Below, in pieces: positions 8,780 to 18,200 of a DNA stretch of 33,926 bases. Location of the stretch: assembly GCA_025454375.1 (NCBI GenBank), contig JALOOO010000022.1:1-33926 (forward strand). The letters run 5' to 3'. Position numbers and translations under genes: made by a program. The first letter of the stretch is position 1; the number at the start of each line of letters is the position of its first letter. The stretch is from Leptolyngbya sp. Prado105 (lineage in GTDB: Bacteria; Cyanobacteriota; Cyanobacteriia; Leptolyngbyales; Leptolyngbyaceae). Below the pieces are notes generated by a model. It saw only the letters and a program-made list of their open reading frames with translations, searched no databases and was not told the origin of the DNA.

Positions 8780-10108
8780 ATGGCTAAAAGTAAACTGTGG
8801 TTCTGTAAAGGTATTCAAGGCAGTGCAGCGCACCCACCGCATGAACCTGCTCATATGAGTACTTTTCAAGCAAAGTGCAGTATTTGCGGACTCGATCAAG
8901 CTTCTGCGGCAAGCTTACAAGTCTCAACCCCTTCTCCTGAGACAGTGTCTCCTCTATCCGCGACACCTTCAACCCCATCGCCTCCGACTGTAACAACTAC
9001 CGAGGCAGCACCTTTAGCGACTTCAGCACTTCAGTCTACATCAACTCCAGAAGCAGCTACGATTTCAACAGCGACCCCAACAGTAATTTCAGCTCCTCAG
9101 GTTGCACCCACTGCAGAGCAGTCTCCGATTCCAGCAGTTACTCAGACTGTACCAATTCCAGAAGTTGCACCTACTTTGGAAACTCAACCGACTCCAAGTC
9201 AGCCAACTGTACTAATTTCGCCATTTTCATCAAATCCGGAAACAGAAACGGCAGGACATTCCCCATCTGTCGTAGATCGCTTGACTTCTTCTCCAGTTGC
9301 GATTTCGATCGCAGCTTCGATCGCAGCAGCAGGATTACTAGGAGGAACGTGGTTTGCGATTCCAAATATTCCAGGAGTCTGCAACACGCTTGGAAATTGT
9401 CAAGCTTGGAATACAGAACTGCAACAAGTAATTCAGGCTGCTGATACAGCACAATCGGAAGTCAATCAAGCGAATACGCTTCAAACTCTAACAACAGCCC
9501 ATGATCGTTTCAAAGCCGCGATCGCGAAAGTAGAGAGCTTGAAGACCTATTCAAAACTCAAATCGCAAATCGAAACAGCATTATCTAAGTATCAACCCAC
9601 TCTCGCTCAATCAGAGGCGAAATTGAGCCAAGAAAAGCAAGCTCAAGCCCAACTGAGCAACGCAGAAGCGATCGCGCAATCTGCTAAAGTTCTCTCTGAT
9701 GTGAGTCAGAAAGAGCAGTCTCCTGCAACAGCCGAGCAGGCTCAGAAAAAATGGAATGAAGCGATCTCCGCGTTAAACAAAGTTCCGCAAAATACTTTTG
9801 CGTCAAAACAAATCAGCGATCGAACTCAGTCTTATACTGCAAGTCGAGATCAACTTAATTCCATCATTGCAAGCGGTATTATTCAGCAGAATAGTCAACC
9901 TGCGCCTGCGCCTATGCCCGTCGTTTCATCCGGATCAAGTGAGCCTGCCTCTTACTATGAGCCACCGACTCAAGCAGCTTATACTGCTCCTGCTGCCCCT
10001 CAAGCTCCTGCCCCTCAAGCTCCTGCCCCTCAAGCTCCTGCTGCTGCTGAAGAACGCCCGATCACAATCGATCTTGGAGAAGATCCATTCACAAAGACTC
10101 AGCCCTAA
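8780..10108 (+). CDS. Membrane protein with N-terminal Cys/His cluster, Pro/Thr-rich linker and helical outer domain
   Basis: No known family is recognised. Of 442 residues, the first 40 contain C9, H18, H21, H25 and C33-x-x-C36, which could bind one zinc ion. Residues about 45-165 are low-complexity Pro/Thr/Ala/Ser. One strong membrane segment covers about 172-195. C201 and C207 follow directly and could form a disulfide. Residues 205-355 are Gln/Ala-rich helix, and the tail holds PQAPA repeats. Because the first residues are not a signal peptide, the zinc cluster should sit in the cytoplasm and the helical part outside. This layout would suit a link between a cytoplasmic factor and the secreted proteases on either side. 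GGAG lies 9 nt before the ATG. Confidence 0.8.
   Translation: MAKSKLWFCKGIQGSAAHPPHEPAHMSTFQAKCSICGLDQASAASLQVSTPSPETVSPLSATPSTPSPPTVTTTEAAPLATSALQSTSTPEAATISTATPTVISAPQVAPTAEQSPIPAVTQTVPIPEVAPTLETQPTPSQPTVLISPFSSNPETETAGHSPSVVDRLTSSPVAISIAASIAAAGLLGGTWFAIPNIPGVCNTLGNCQAWNTELQQVIQAADTAQSEVNQANTLQTLTTAHDRFKAAIAKVESLKTYSKLKSQIETALSKYQPTLAQSEAKLSQEKQAQAQLSNAEAIAQSAKVLSDVSQKEQSPATAEQAQKKWNEAISALNKVPQNTFASKQISDRTQSYTASRDQLNSIIASGIIQQNSQPAPAPMPVVSSGSSEPASYYEPPTQAAYTAPAAPQAPAPQAPAPQAPAAAEERPITIDLGEDPFTKTQP
9998..10042 (+). repeat. Three 15-bp tandem units inside a coding region (PQAPA x3)
   Basis: The unit cctcaagctcctgcc occurs three times head to tail, the last with one base changed. It is in frame with the 442-residue membrane protein and encodes PQAPA at residues 407-421. 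Such an array can change copy number by slippage without shifting the frame. Confidence 0.9.
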
Positions 10109-10124
10109 CTTTACGATCAACGCG

Positions 10125-10217
10125 CTGCTATGAGAATTGCAGATCGCTGCGGTGTCTCGACCCAATTATTTTTGAGCCAAATTTCTCAGATTACCCCCGT
10201 GACATCCCTCATAGCAG
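10125..10217. promoter_or_regulatory. Long-range inverted repeat in the leader of the COP23 gene
   Basis: CTGCTATGAG (10125-10134) is matched perfectly by its reverse complement CTCATAGCAG (10208-10217), 73 nt apart. Both lie in the 146-bp gap before the COP23-domain gene. In RNA they could pair and close a large loop just upstream of the AGGAG ribosome-binding site. No known riboswitch was recognised, and chance cannot be excluded. Confidence 0.3.
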
Positions 10218-10254
10218 ATGGCTCAACGTTCATCTTACTTAGGAGCATAATCTT

Positions 10255-10797
10255 ATGCGATCGACATTGAAATGGATTTCAGGAACATCTGCTGTATTTC
10301 TTCTCACAACTTTGAGCTTTAGCCGCCCAGCTCAAGCTAATGAGACAACTTTTACCTGTAGCACCAGTCAAGGAACCCCCACAACGGTTGCACAAACTTC
10401 AGAAGATGAAGTCCCCATCATTCGGTTTAACTCCAGCTATTTCAATGATAGAGGTTGGAGCCCAGAACGTCGTTGCCAAGAAGTTTCTGCCCGTTTTCAG
10501 CGCTTTCATCAAGCGAAGCAACTCCGGTACATCACTGTCGGGACAATGAATCGGCAACGAATTGTCTGTGTTGCTGAGAGCAAAACCAGTGGATGCTTGA
10601 AAGATGGATTGCTGTTTACGCTCAAACCGACGAGCAATGCAAATGCGACATTGAGGCAGCTTTTTGGCATTAAAGACCAAGCTGCTGGTCCTTTGAGCGA
10701 ATCGCGGGGTCGAGCTTACATTGACATCAATGAATTGCTCTCAAGACGCTCTAACGCCGCCCCTCGTAACGCAACACCTAAAAAATCTGTTTGGTAA
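10255..10797 (+). CDS. COP23-domain secreted protein
   Basis: The product is 180 residues. A signal peptide spans 1-28 (hydrophobic core VFLLTTLSF, cut after PAQA). The mature part matches the cyanobacterial COP23 family in size and pattern: FTCSTSQG at the start, a central IIRFNS strand and a W-x-x-x-x-R-C motif. Its four cysteines are C35, C74, C105 and C114, enough for two disulfides. COP23 was first described as a circadian-oscillating membrane-associated polypeptide of a unicellular cyanobacterium; its molecular role is unknown. AGGAG lies 9 nt before the ATG. It sits between two trypsin-like protease genes, so it may be a substrate, inhibitor or chaperone of them; that is inference. Confidence 0.85.
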   Translation: MRSTLKWISGTSAVFLLTTLSFSRPAQANETTFTCSTSQGTPTTVAQTSEDEVPIIRFNSSYFNDRGWSPERRCQEVSARFQRFHQAKQLRYITVGTMNRQRIVCVAESKTSGCLKDGLLFTLKPTSNANATLRQLFGIKDQAAGPLSESRGRAYIDINELLSRRSNAAPRNATPKKSVW

Positions 10798-10811
10798 TCA
10801 ACTCTGAAGCT

Positions 10812-10837
10812 GGACAGGGATGTTTTCATCCTTGTCC
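10812..10837 (+). terminator. Hairpin between COP23 and second protease gene
   Basis: An 11-bp stem with one G-U pair (GGACAGGGATG / CATCCTTGTCC) closes a TTTT loop. It starts 14 bp after the COP23 stop codon. The downstream T-tract is weak (CTTTCATTT), so it may act as a partial terminator or mRNA stabiliser that sets the ratio of the two genes. Confidence 0.55.
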
Positions 10838-10857
10838 CTTTCATTTGGTGAACTCGA

Positions 10858-11727
10858 ATGTTGTTTCTTGTCCGATTTCTGACTCTATTTTTGCTCACAT
10901 TTGTGATCGTTCAATCAAGAGCCATTGATGCTGCTGTAGCAAGTAATTCTGGCGAAGAAACCACAATCAATGTTGCTGCACTGAAAACTTACAGTCGCCA
11001 GATTAGTGTCAAAGTTATTGCTGGAGACACAAGTGGTTCTGGTGTGTTGATTCAGCGTCAGGGACATCTGTACAGTGTGATCACGAATGCTCATGTTTTA
11101 CAGTCTGCTTCTTATCAGGTGCAGACTGTAGATGGGCAGATTTATTCTGCAACTCGACTTGCCGCAAATGTTCAAGATAATGATCTTGCAGTCTTGCAAT
11201 TTCAAGCAGCAAGATCTTATATTGTCGCAACACTTGCACCGGATTTAGAAGTGCAGGAAGGAGATCTGGTCATTGCTGTTGGCTTTCCTTTTAATCGTCG
11301 CCATACCGACGCGACTGGATTCAAGTTTACTCAGGGTCAAATTTCTTTGCTGCTGAATACTCCCTTACAGGGGGGATATCAATTGGGGTACACAAATGCG
11401 ATCGAAAAGGGAATGAGTGGCGGTGCTGTTCTCAATGAGCGCGGCTATTTAATCGGGGTAAATGGGGTTCATGCTCGCCCGATACTGGGCGGCAGTCGAA
11501 ATTATCAAGATGGCAGTCAACCTTGTCTACCGATTCAGCGTCTTGTGTTTCGTTCAAGTTGGGCACTGCCTGCGGATACGATTTTCTCTGTTTTTGGCAG
11601 CTTACTCGCATTACAGATTGCCCCTCCGCTATTTGTTGATCCAGCAGACAAGCAGTTTGATGTTTCCTGGCATCGGCTCCAAATGCAGCAGAATGCAGCG
11701 ATCGCAAAACAGTGCCAGGATATGTAA
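10858..11727 (+). CDS. Secreted trypsin-like serine protease
   Basis: The product is 289 residues. A signal peptide covers 1-26 (LFLVRFLTLFLLTFVIV core). The chymotrypsin-type domain spans about 40-215, with the triad intact: H79 in ITNAHV, D109 in NDLAVLQF and S187 in GMSGGAV. The last ~75 residues contain another hydrophobic stretch (about 235-255) and no TPRs or PDZ, unlike DegP/HtrA. It follows the COP23 gene after a hairpin and is the last gene of the rightward cluster. The start is the first codon of the hydrophobic leader; only a weak GGTGA precedes it. Confidence 0.9.
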   Translation: MLFLVRFLTLFLLTFVIVQSRAIDAAVASNSGEETTINVAALKTYSRQISVKVIAGDTSGSGVLIQRQGHLYSVITNAHVLQSASYQVQTVDGQIYSATRLAANVQDNDLAVLQFQAARSYIVATLAPDLEVQEGDLVIAVGFPFNRRHTDATGFKFTQGQISLLLNTPLQGGYQLGYTNAIEKGMSGGAVLNERGYLIGVNGVHARPILGGSRNYQDGSQPCLPIQRLVFRSSWALPADTIFSVFGSLLALQIAPPLFVDPADKQFDVSWHRLQMQQNAAIAKQCQDM

Positions 11728-11768
11728 GAACTCTGGCTTTGATGCTGATTTGAGAGATCCATCAAGAC

Positions 11769-11797
11769 GGACGCAAGAAATGTTCTTTCTTACGTCC
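11769..11797. terminator. Hairpin between converging genes
   Basis: GGACG-C-AAGAAA pairs with TTTCTT-A-CGTCC around a five-base loop, with one C/A mismatch. It lies in the 84-bp gap where the rightward protease and the leftward lectin-propeller gene converge. It could end transcripts from both sides, though neither side has a good T-tract. Confidence 0.45.
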
Positions 11798-11811
11798 GAT
11801 CTTAAACTGCT

Positions 11812-14073
11812 CTAGAGCGCGACTGCGTTCGGGCGGATTGCAACGTTCCAGTTGGGTCCACTGTTGAGGATGAACTCTTGGCTGGTTGGGGTTTTGCCAT
11901 CCATTAACCAGATCGCGGTTTCACCTGTGGCATTGTTGCGCCAAATCAGATCGGATTTGCCGTCACCACTGGTATCCCGCACACCATTGATGATCCAGTT
12001 TTGATTCGCGACTGGCGTGATGAAGCCTGCATCTGCGATCGCAGCGCCGTCGATCAGCCAAACTGCATTTTCACCTGTTGTGATATTGCGCCAGACGATA
12101 TCTGCCTTGCCATCGCCACTGGTGTCACAGACATCGGCAATCCGCCAACCGGCTGGGGTCTGAGTCAGGAATTGCTGACTGGTTGAGGTCACACCATCGA
12201 TCAGCCAAATCGCGGTTTGATTCGTGACATCATTGCGCCAGATGAGATCTGCCTTGCCGTCACCGCTTGTATCCCGCGCTGCGATGATTCTCCAATTTTG
12301 GTCGGGAATCCGAGTCAAGAAGCCCCCGGATGTCCGAGTACTACCATCCATCAGCCAAATTGCATTCTCTCCGGTGCGAGTATTGCGCCAGACCAGATCT
12401 GCTTTGCCGTCGTTGTTAAAGTCTGCTGTATCTGCAAGCTGCCAGCCTGATTCAACGTTCAAGACCAAATTGGTACTAATGACATTGGTGCCATTCATCA
12501 GCCAAACAGCGGTTTGTCCGGTTGCTGCATTGATCCAGAAGATATCAGCGGCTCCATCATTGTTAAAATCGCGAGAGGCGGCAACTTGCCAGTTCTGATC
12601 GGCAACTGGCGTGATAAAGGTTGCGGTCGCGATTTCTGTTCCATCCATGAGCCAGATTGCGTTCTGCCCGGTTGCGGTATTGCGCCACAGTAGATCGGTT
12701 TTGCCATCGGCATTGTAGTCACGGGTGGCAGCAATGCGCCAGTTAGGTCCGGTCGTGGCGGTAAAGGCAGTTTCTGTCACCTCGGTTCCGTCAAGCAGCC
12801 AGATCGCATCTTGGGTTGTGACGGTGTTGCGCCAGGGAAGATCAACTTTGTTATCGCCGTTAAAGTCTGGCAGGGCACAGCCATCATCGCTCATCCGAGT
12901 CAGTTTCACATCCAGTTGTGAATTTTGGGGACTGAGCGAGGCGCTGGTGGGATTGCCGAGATTGATTTCGATATTTTTCTCGCCGATCGTTGGAGAATTG
13001 TTCAAACCAGTGAGGGTAACACTGCCTGTAGTTTGTCCCGCTGCGATCGTAATGAAGCTATTCGACAGTTGATAGTCGGTTCCTTGGACTGCATTACCGC
13101 CGAGAGTCACGGGGACTGTAACGGTTTGAGTCGAAGCGACATCTAGGGTTGCTGTGACATTAAAGCTGCCATTGGGTTTGATCACCCGAGTGCCGCCGTT
13201 GAAATCGACGAGCGGAATGTAAGGACCATCAAAGGTGTTGATGGCGAGATTATTGACCTCGTGGAAGTTAGTGACCGAACCCGTTGAAGCCGCAAATCCA
13301 AACTTGAAGGTGGAAGGAAGTGCGCCATTACGATCGCTCTGCGTGATGTTGAAGTCGTTGATCAACTCCTCATTCGCTTCGAGTGTGCCGTTACCATTGA
13401 CATCGAAGGAGACGCTGAGATTGCCGTTGGGACTGAGATCGATGCCGACTCGGCGACGGGCTTCAGACCGAACAGAGGTGTCTACATCGATCGTATTGGT
13501 TCCCGACAGTTTGGCATTAGTGAGGAATTGGTAGTTGAGGGATTCTTTGCCGCGAACTGCGATCGTTTGGGGAGAGAAGCCTGTCCCACCTGCACCGAAG
13601 CCATTGACAGAGAAATTGCCAAATTCATCAAAGCCGATACCGAGATAGCCACCTTTGATACCCGGAGCGGCTGGAGTGCGCGTTGAATCCGAAGAATATC
13701 CTAAGCTGCCTCCCACTGCGCCCGCAGTGGTCGGTTCTGCGGCTCCGTCGATCAAGAAGAAACTAATCCCATCGGCTCCATCTCCGCCATAGGCGTAGAG
13801 ATCAAACTGAACGGAGAGTCCGCTTGCAGAATTGATCGGTTGGTCGTAGATGACAAATGAACCTTGAGCCTGAGAATTGTTTGTAAGGCGGAGTGCGCCA
13901 CTGCCTGCGGTATCCGTTCCACCACCTGGTAACCCTCCAGTCGGGGCAGAAGAATTACTGCGAGCCGTCAAGATGGGAGGAAGTGCGCCATCCTGGCTGG
14001 TTCCAAAAAGCCAATTGAATTGGCTGACATCTGCATTTGCAAATGATTCGGTTAAGATGCTTTGTCCTGGCAT
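11812..14073 (-). CDS. L-type lectin-like / Calx-beta / FG-GAP (VCBS) propeller protein
   Basis: The product is 753 residues. Residues 1-275 resemble legume (L-type) lectins: DGADGISFFLIDG, then an LGIGFDEFGNF strand as in bacterial lectin-like domains. Residues about 285-390 form a Calx-beta domain. Residues 398-753 hold seven FG-GAP/VCBS units of ~50 residues, each starting with a calcium-loop motif such as DYNADGKTD or DTSGDGKAD and ending AIWLMDG. Seven units fit a seven-bladed beta-propeller. Such proteins are usually extracellular calcium-binding adhesins. No N-terminal signal peptide is visible, so export would need type I secretion or another leaderless route. I choose the ATG at 14073 because no longer in-frame start with a leader was seen. 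Confidence 0.88.
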   Translation of the reverse strand: MPGQSILTESFANADVSQFNWLFGTSQDGALPPILTARSNSSAPTGGLPGGGTDTAGSGALRLTNNSQAQGSFVIYDQPINSASGLSVQFDLYAYGGDGADGISFFLIDGAAEPTTAGAVGGSLGYSSDSTRTPAAPGIKGGYLGIGFDEFGNFSVNGFGAGGTGFSPQTIAVRGKESLNYQFLTNAKLSGTNTIDVDTSVRSEARRRVGIDLSPNGNLSVSFDVNGNGTLEANEELINDFNITQSDRNGALPSTFKFGFAASTGSVTNFHEVNNLAINTFDGPYIPLVDFNGGTRVIKPNGSFNVTATLDVASTQTVTVPVTLGGNAVQGTDYQLSNSFITIAAGQTTGSVTLTGLNNSPTIGEKNIEINLGNPTSASLSPQNSQLDVKLTRMSDDGCALPDFNGDNKVDLPWRNTVTTQDAIWLLDGTEVTETAFTATTGPNWRIAATRDYNADGKTDLLWRNTATGQNAIWLMDGTEIATATFITPVADQNWQVAASRDFNNDGAADIFWINAATGQTAVWLMNGTNVISTNLVLNVESGWQLADTADFNNDGKADLVWRNTRTGENAIWLMDGSTRTSGGFLTRIPDQNWRIIAARDTSGDGKADLIWRNDVTNQTAIWLIDGVTSTSQQFLTQTPAGWRIADVCDTSGDGKADIVWRNITTGENAVWLIDGAAIADAGFITPVANQNWIINGVRDTSGDGKSDLIWRNNATGETAIWLMDGKTPTSQEFILNSGPNWNVAIRPNAVAL

Positions 14074-14489
14074 GAGCTACTCAGAGAAAAATTTTATCTA
14101 TATGTTTGATTACCACTCTTAGTGTCTTTTTCTCTACCGGGTTCCGTAGATTTAAGGTTGAATTTTCATACAAGTGGTACGGGTACGGAGTTTGCTTTAC
14201 GGTTACTTCATACTGATGAAGAAATTTTGAGACGGTTGGTTTACAATTCTTTAAGCGATTTTAGACGGTCATTTTACAGCGATCGCAGACCCATTCCTCA
14301 GTTTCTCTAAGTTGATCAGTATAAATTTTGCGGATTTTCCAAATTGCTGAGTTAGATTTGCAACATTCAAGATTTAAAGTGTGAAAATTAGATTCACTTT
14401 GTGATCAATTTGGCGAATTAACTTGTTTAAACGATTGAGATTTTTGATGGTTTGATATTGAGAAATTCAACCTGAATTCATGCTTAAAT
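14074..14489. promoter_or_regulatory. Intergenic region upstream of the lectin-propeller gene
   Basis: This is 416 bp of AT-rich DNA without a credible gene. It should contain the leftward promoter of the lectin-propeller gene. TATACT on the minus strand (14318-14323) is a possible -10 but lacks a convincing -35. The right end carries the terminator hairpin of the SNF2/SWIM pair. Confidence 0.35.
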
Positions 14490-14496
14490 TCAGGTT
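14469..14496 (-). terminator. Terminator-like hairpin overlapping the SWIM-protein stop codon
   Basis: A perfect 10-bp stem (AACCTGAATT / AATTCAGGTT) encloses an 8-nt loop. The stop codon at 14490-14492 lies within the stem. The minus-strand sequence after it (GAATTTCTC) is moderately T-rich. It is well placed to end the SNF2/SWIM transcript. Confidence 0.6.
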
Positions 14497-15296
14497 AGTC
14501 CAGCGGTCATTGCCGTCTGGACTGCTTCAATGCTGACGGTTTGATAAATCGTTTTGAGCGTTTCCATCGCTGCCTGATTTGCCGCAGGTTCAACCTTTGC
14601 AGGAATCGTTCCCAGGACATCTAGGACGGTTTCACTGCTTGGAGGAGGCGTAATCACGATTAAAGACGGCTCAAGTTGTTCGTCATAAGACCAGAGTTGA
14701 TCAGGGTTGAGGGGCGTTGAGGGGCGAGCGACAGTCGTTTCAGTTTGACTCGCCTCACTGCCAGAACTGCGAATTTGCCGCAGAGCGCTGATGATTTCTT
14801 GTTTGCTGCGTCCGCGCAGTTGGAAAAGGACAAAGGGATCGTCACTAAAGCGATCTCCTAGCAGATAGTAGACAGCACCAATATGTTTGCAGGGATTTGC
14901 TGGATCGGGGCAGGAGCAACGGCTGTGAATGTCAAATTTATTGAAGGGGAAGAGGCTTAACCCGTTTGCCGTAAAGACATCCTGGATAGTTTGCGGCATT
15001 TCTCCAGCTAGGAGCTTTGCCGAGAAAATTGCTCGTTCTGCCATCGATTCGATAATGTAGCTCCACTGTTCGTCAGTGAACTGATCGAGTGAGAACGAGA
15101 CTTCGTAAGGTTCGGGTGCAGTGCCTTGAACCATCGCTTTGACTTTTGCACCGATAAAGTCGAGACTCAGGACATTGCCTTGACGGGCATAGTTTCTAGC
15201 GCGGGCAAGTCGCTGGGTGAATCCGATGCGTTCTAAAACTTCGATCCACTGCTCTGTCCACCATTCGCGATTGGGTTGCGTGTAAGTCTCGGTCAT
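14490..15296 (-). CDS. SWIM zinc-finger protein, partner of the SNF2 helicase
   Basis: The product is 268 residues. The SWIM motif CxCx6CxH is complete: C127, C129, C136 and H138, within SRCSCPDPANPCKH. The N-terminal half is helical with a W-rich start, and the C-terminal third has no recognised domain. SWIM domains bind zinc and are linked to DNA or protein binding. In many bacteria a SWIM protein is encoded next to a SNF2-family ATPase. Here it begins 3 bp after the helicase stop codon, with GAGGAA 6 nt upstream of the ATG, so translation is probably coupled. Confidence 0.9.
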   Translation of the reverse strand: MTETYTQPNREWWTEQWIEVLERIGFTQRLARARNYARQGNVLSLDFIGAKVKAMVQGTAPEPYEVSFSLDQFTDEQWSYIIESMAERAIFSAKLLAGEMPQTIQDVFTANGLSLFPFNKFDIHSRCSCPDPANPCKHIGAVYYLLGDRFSDDPFVLFQLRGRSKQEIISALRQIRSSGSEASQTETTVARPSTPLNPDQLWSYDEQLEPSLIVITPPPSSETVLDVLGTIPAKVEPAANQAAMETLKTIYQTVSIEAVQTAMTAGLT

Positions 15297-15299
15297 GTT

Positions 15300-18200
15300 C
15301 TATTCCTCAATCACAGCCGTTCGATCGAGTAAAAGTAAATCTCTTAGCTGATCGGTATTTAATTCAGTGAGCCAGTTCTCACCTGTGCCGACGACTTGTT
15401 CTGCTAGGGCTTTTTTCGATTCGATCATGTCGTGAATCCGCTCCTCTAACGTGCCAGTGCAGACGAATTTGTGAACCTGGACATTGCGGGTTTGACCAAT
15501 GCGGAAGACGCGATCGGTGGCTTGATTTTCGACGGCTGGATTCCACCAGCGATCGTAGTGAAACACATGATTGGCGCGAGTGAGATTCAACCCGACTCCA
15601 CCTGCTTTGAGCGAGAGGATAAAGATTCGGGGAGCTTGGGGATCGTTTTGGAAGCGATCGATCATTTCTTCTCGTTGCTTCTTGGGAGTACTGCCGTATA
15701 GGAACAAGGTTTCTCGTCCGAGTTGCTTTTCGAGATGCGGTTTGAGCAGTTTGCCCCACTCTGCAAATTGAGTAAAAATCAAAGCACGATCGCCTTCTGA
15801 AACCGCTTCTTCGAGCATTTCTTCAAGGCGTTGGAGCTTAACGGATCGATTCGATTCTGCCAGTTCTTCTCGGTTAAACAATGCAGGATGATTGCAAATC
15901 TGTTTGAGCTTTGTCAGCAGGGCGAGAATGATGCCTTTTCGCTGAATGCCTTCTGATGCTTCAATTTCAGCAAGAGAGCGATCGACCGTTGCTTGGTACA
16001 AAGCCGCTTGCTCAGTAGAGAGTCCGCAGTAGACTGCCATTTCTTGCTTTTCCGGCAAGTCTTGAATGATCGTTTTATCCGTTTTGAGCCGACGCAGAAT
16101 AAAGGGCTGTGTCAGCGATCGCAACGTTTGCATCGAAGTCGTATCGCCGTATCGCTCGATCGGAATTGCGAAGCGACGCTGGAAAAAATTCTTCTGTCCC
16201 AGGTAGCCAGGATTGAGAAAATCGAGAATAGACCACAATTCAGTTAAGCGATTCTCGACGGGTGTCCCTGTGAGGGCAATGCGAAACTCTGCTTCGAGTT
16301 CTCGCACCGCTTGCGATTGTTTTGATTCAGCATTTTTAATATTTTGGGCTTCATCCAGCGCGATCCCTTGCCAACTGACTGCCGTTAAGGTTTTGACATC
16401 GCGTTGCACCAGGGGGTAGCTCGTCAGCACTAAATCACAGCTTGCGATCGCGCTTTGAAATGCTTTCCCTTGCGATCGTTTGTCACCATGATGAACTAGG
16501 ACTTTCAAGCTCGGCGTAAACTTCTTAATTTCGCGTTCCCAGTTGCCTAGCACAGAGGTCGGGCAAATCAGGAGTGCTGGTTTTTCCAGGAGCTTCTGCT
16601 CTTTTAAGTAGATGAGAAATGCTAGAAACTGCGGCGATTTTCCCAGTCCCATATCGTCTGCTAAACAAGCGCCTAAGCCCCATTTTTCCAAAAATCTCAG
16701 CCATGAAACCCCCCGTTTTTGGTAAGGTCGCAATTCACCGTTGAAGCTTTTAGGCGTTTCGATTTCTTCTGGGGTTCCGGTTCCGGTGAGAGTCGTGACT
16801 AGCTCTTGCAATGCACCAGATGCTTCAAACGTAACAACAGGAAGTTTCTCGATCGTTTGGGTATCTCCGGTACTAATACGCAAAGCATCTTCGAGTGAGA
16901 GGGTTGTCTGATCCTTTCGAGCCGCAAAGAAAGACTGAGCAGACTTGATATCTGACGCTCTGAGTTCGACCCACTCGCCGTTAATTTCGACTAGAGGTGA
17001 ATTTTGTGCCACTAAGCGATCGAATTCTTTTTTCGTTAAGCTCTGCCCGCCGATCGAGAGTTCCCATTCAAAATTGAGTAAGCCTTGCAACCCGAGCTTC
17101 CCTTTCTTCTGTTTCGTCGGAGTAGAGGCTTTAATTCTTAGACCCAAGCGATTTGCCAGTCCACCACGATTTGCCAAACTCTCCGGCAGAATTACCCCCA
17201 CTCCACTATCCTGCAAACGCCAGACCGTATTCATAATGAACTCGTAGGCTTGCTTCGGATCGAGTTGAAACGCTTGCGGGCGAGCTTCTTGCAAGCTCGG
17301 TTCGATCACCGGATAGAGGCGAGAAGCCAAACCTAGCCCCATTAATAACGTCTCTTGAGGTCGATCGATCACCCGTCCTTGATGAGGCAACTGCTCCACA
17401 GGATTTCGCCAAATCGTTTGAGCATTGACGACAAACTCTGGATCATCGATCGCTTGGAGCAAGTATTCAATCACCCAACTCTGATACGCCTCAACGGGTG
17501 GAATCAGCTTGAGACAGACGCGAAACTGTTCTTGATCTTTTTGTAATGGAGCCTTCCAGATTTCTAGCGCATCCGATAGCGTTGTCAAATCTGTTTCATT
17601 TAGCGTTGCAGCCTTTGTGCTTAAGCCTTGAATCCAAGTTTGTAGAATCGACGGAGTGCGAGGCACGCTCACCGATTTCCGCACTTGTGCATCGATCAAA
17701 TGATTGAGAAAATCGCGCAGCAGGTCTTGCGGCTCGATCGGCAGATCCACCGCAAACTCGTCTCCAGACTGATACAACCGACAAACAGATGGCATCTTGC
17801 GGACAAAATGCCGCAACCTCATCTGATCCGTCGAGCTATCGAGCAAGACCTCCCAACGATCGAGATCTGGAAGAAACTTCGATCGAGCTAACAAATCCAA
17901 AGCCCATCTTGCCGTATGCGACCAAAACCGCAAATCTCCGCCCAAAAAAGACTCCTCTGCGAGCATTCCGAGCGGCACAGAATTGAGCAATGCAAACGTC
18001 TGAGCAGAGTCCAACCACAGTCCTTCCACCTTCCACGGACTGATCACCCACTCAGACACCGGAGCCGCCGAAAGTTGAGGCACATTCCCTTCAGTCGGCA
18101 GTGCTATCAGTCGAGCTTGCCAATTTTTTAGGACAGTCACCGACTTGCGCCCCCGCTTCGGAGCCTCTTCCAAGCCAGAAACCTTTAACGGCAAGGGTGC

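Noticed and set aside
9171-9452. Antisense frames across the Pro/Thr-rich membrane protein gene
   Set aside because: Low-complexity coding sequence leaves antisense frames open by chance; no ribosome site or domain.
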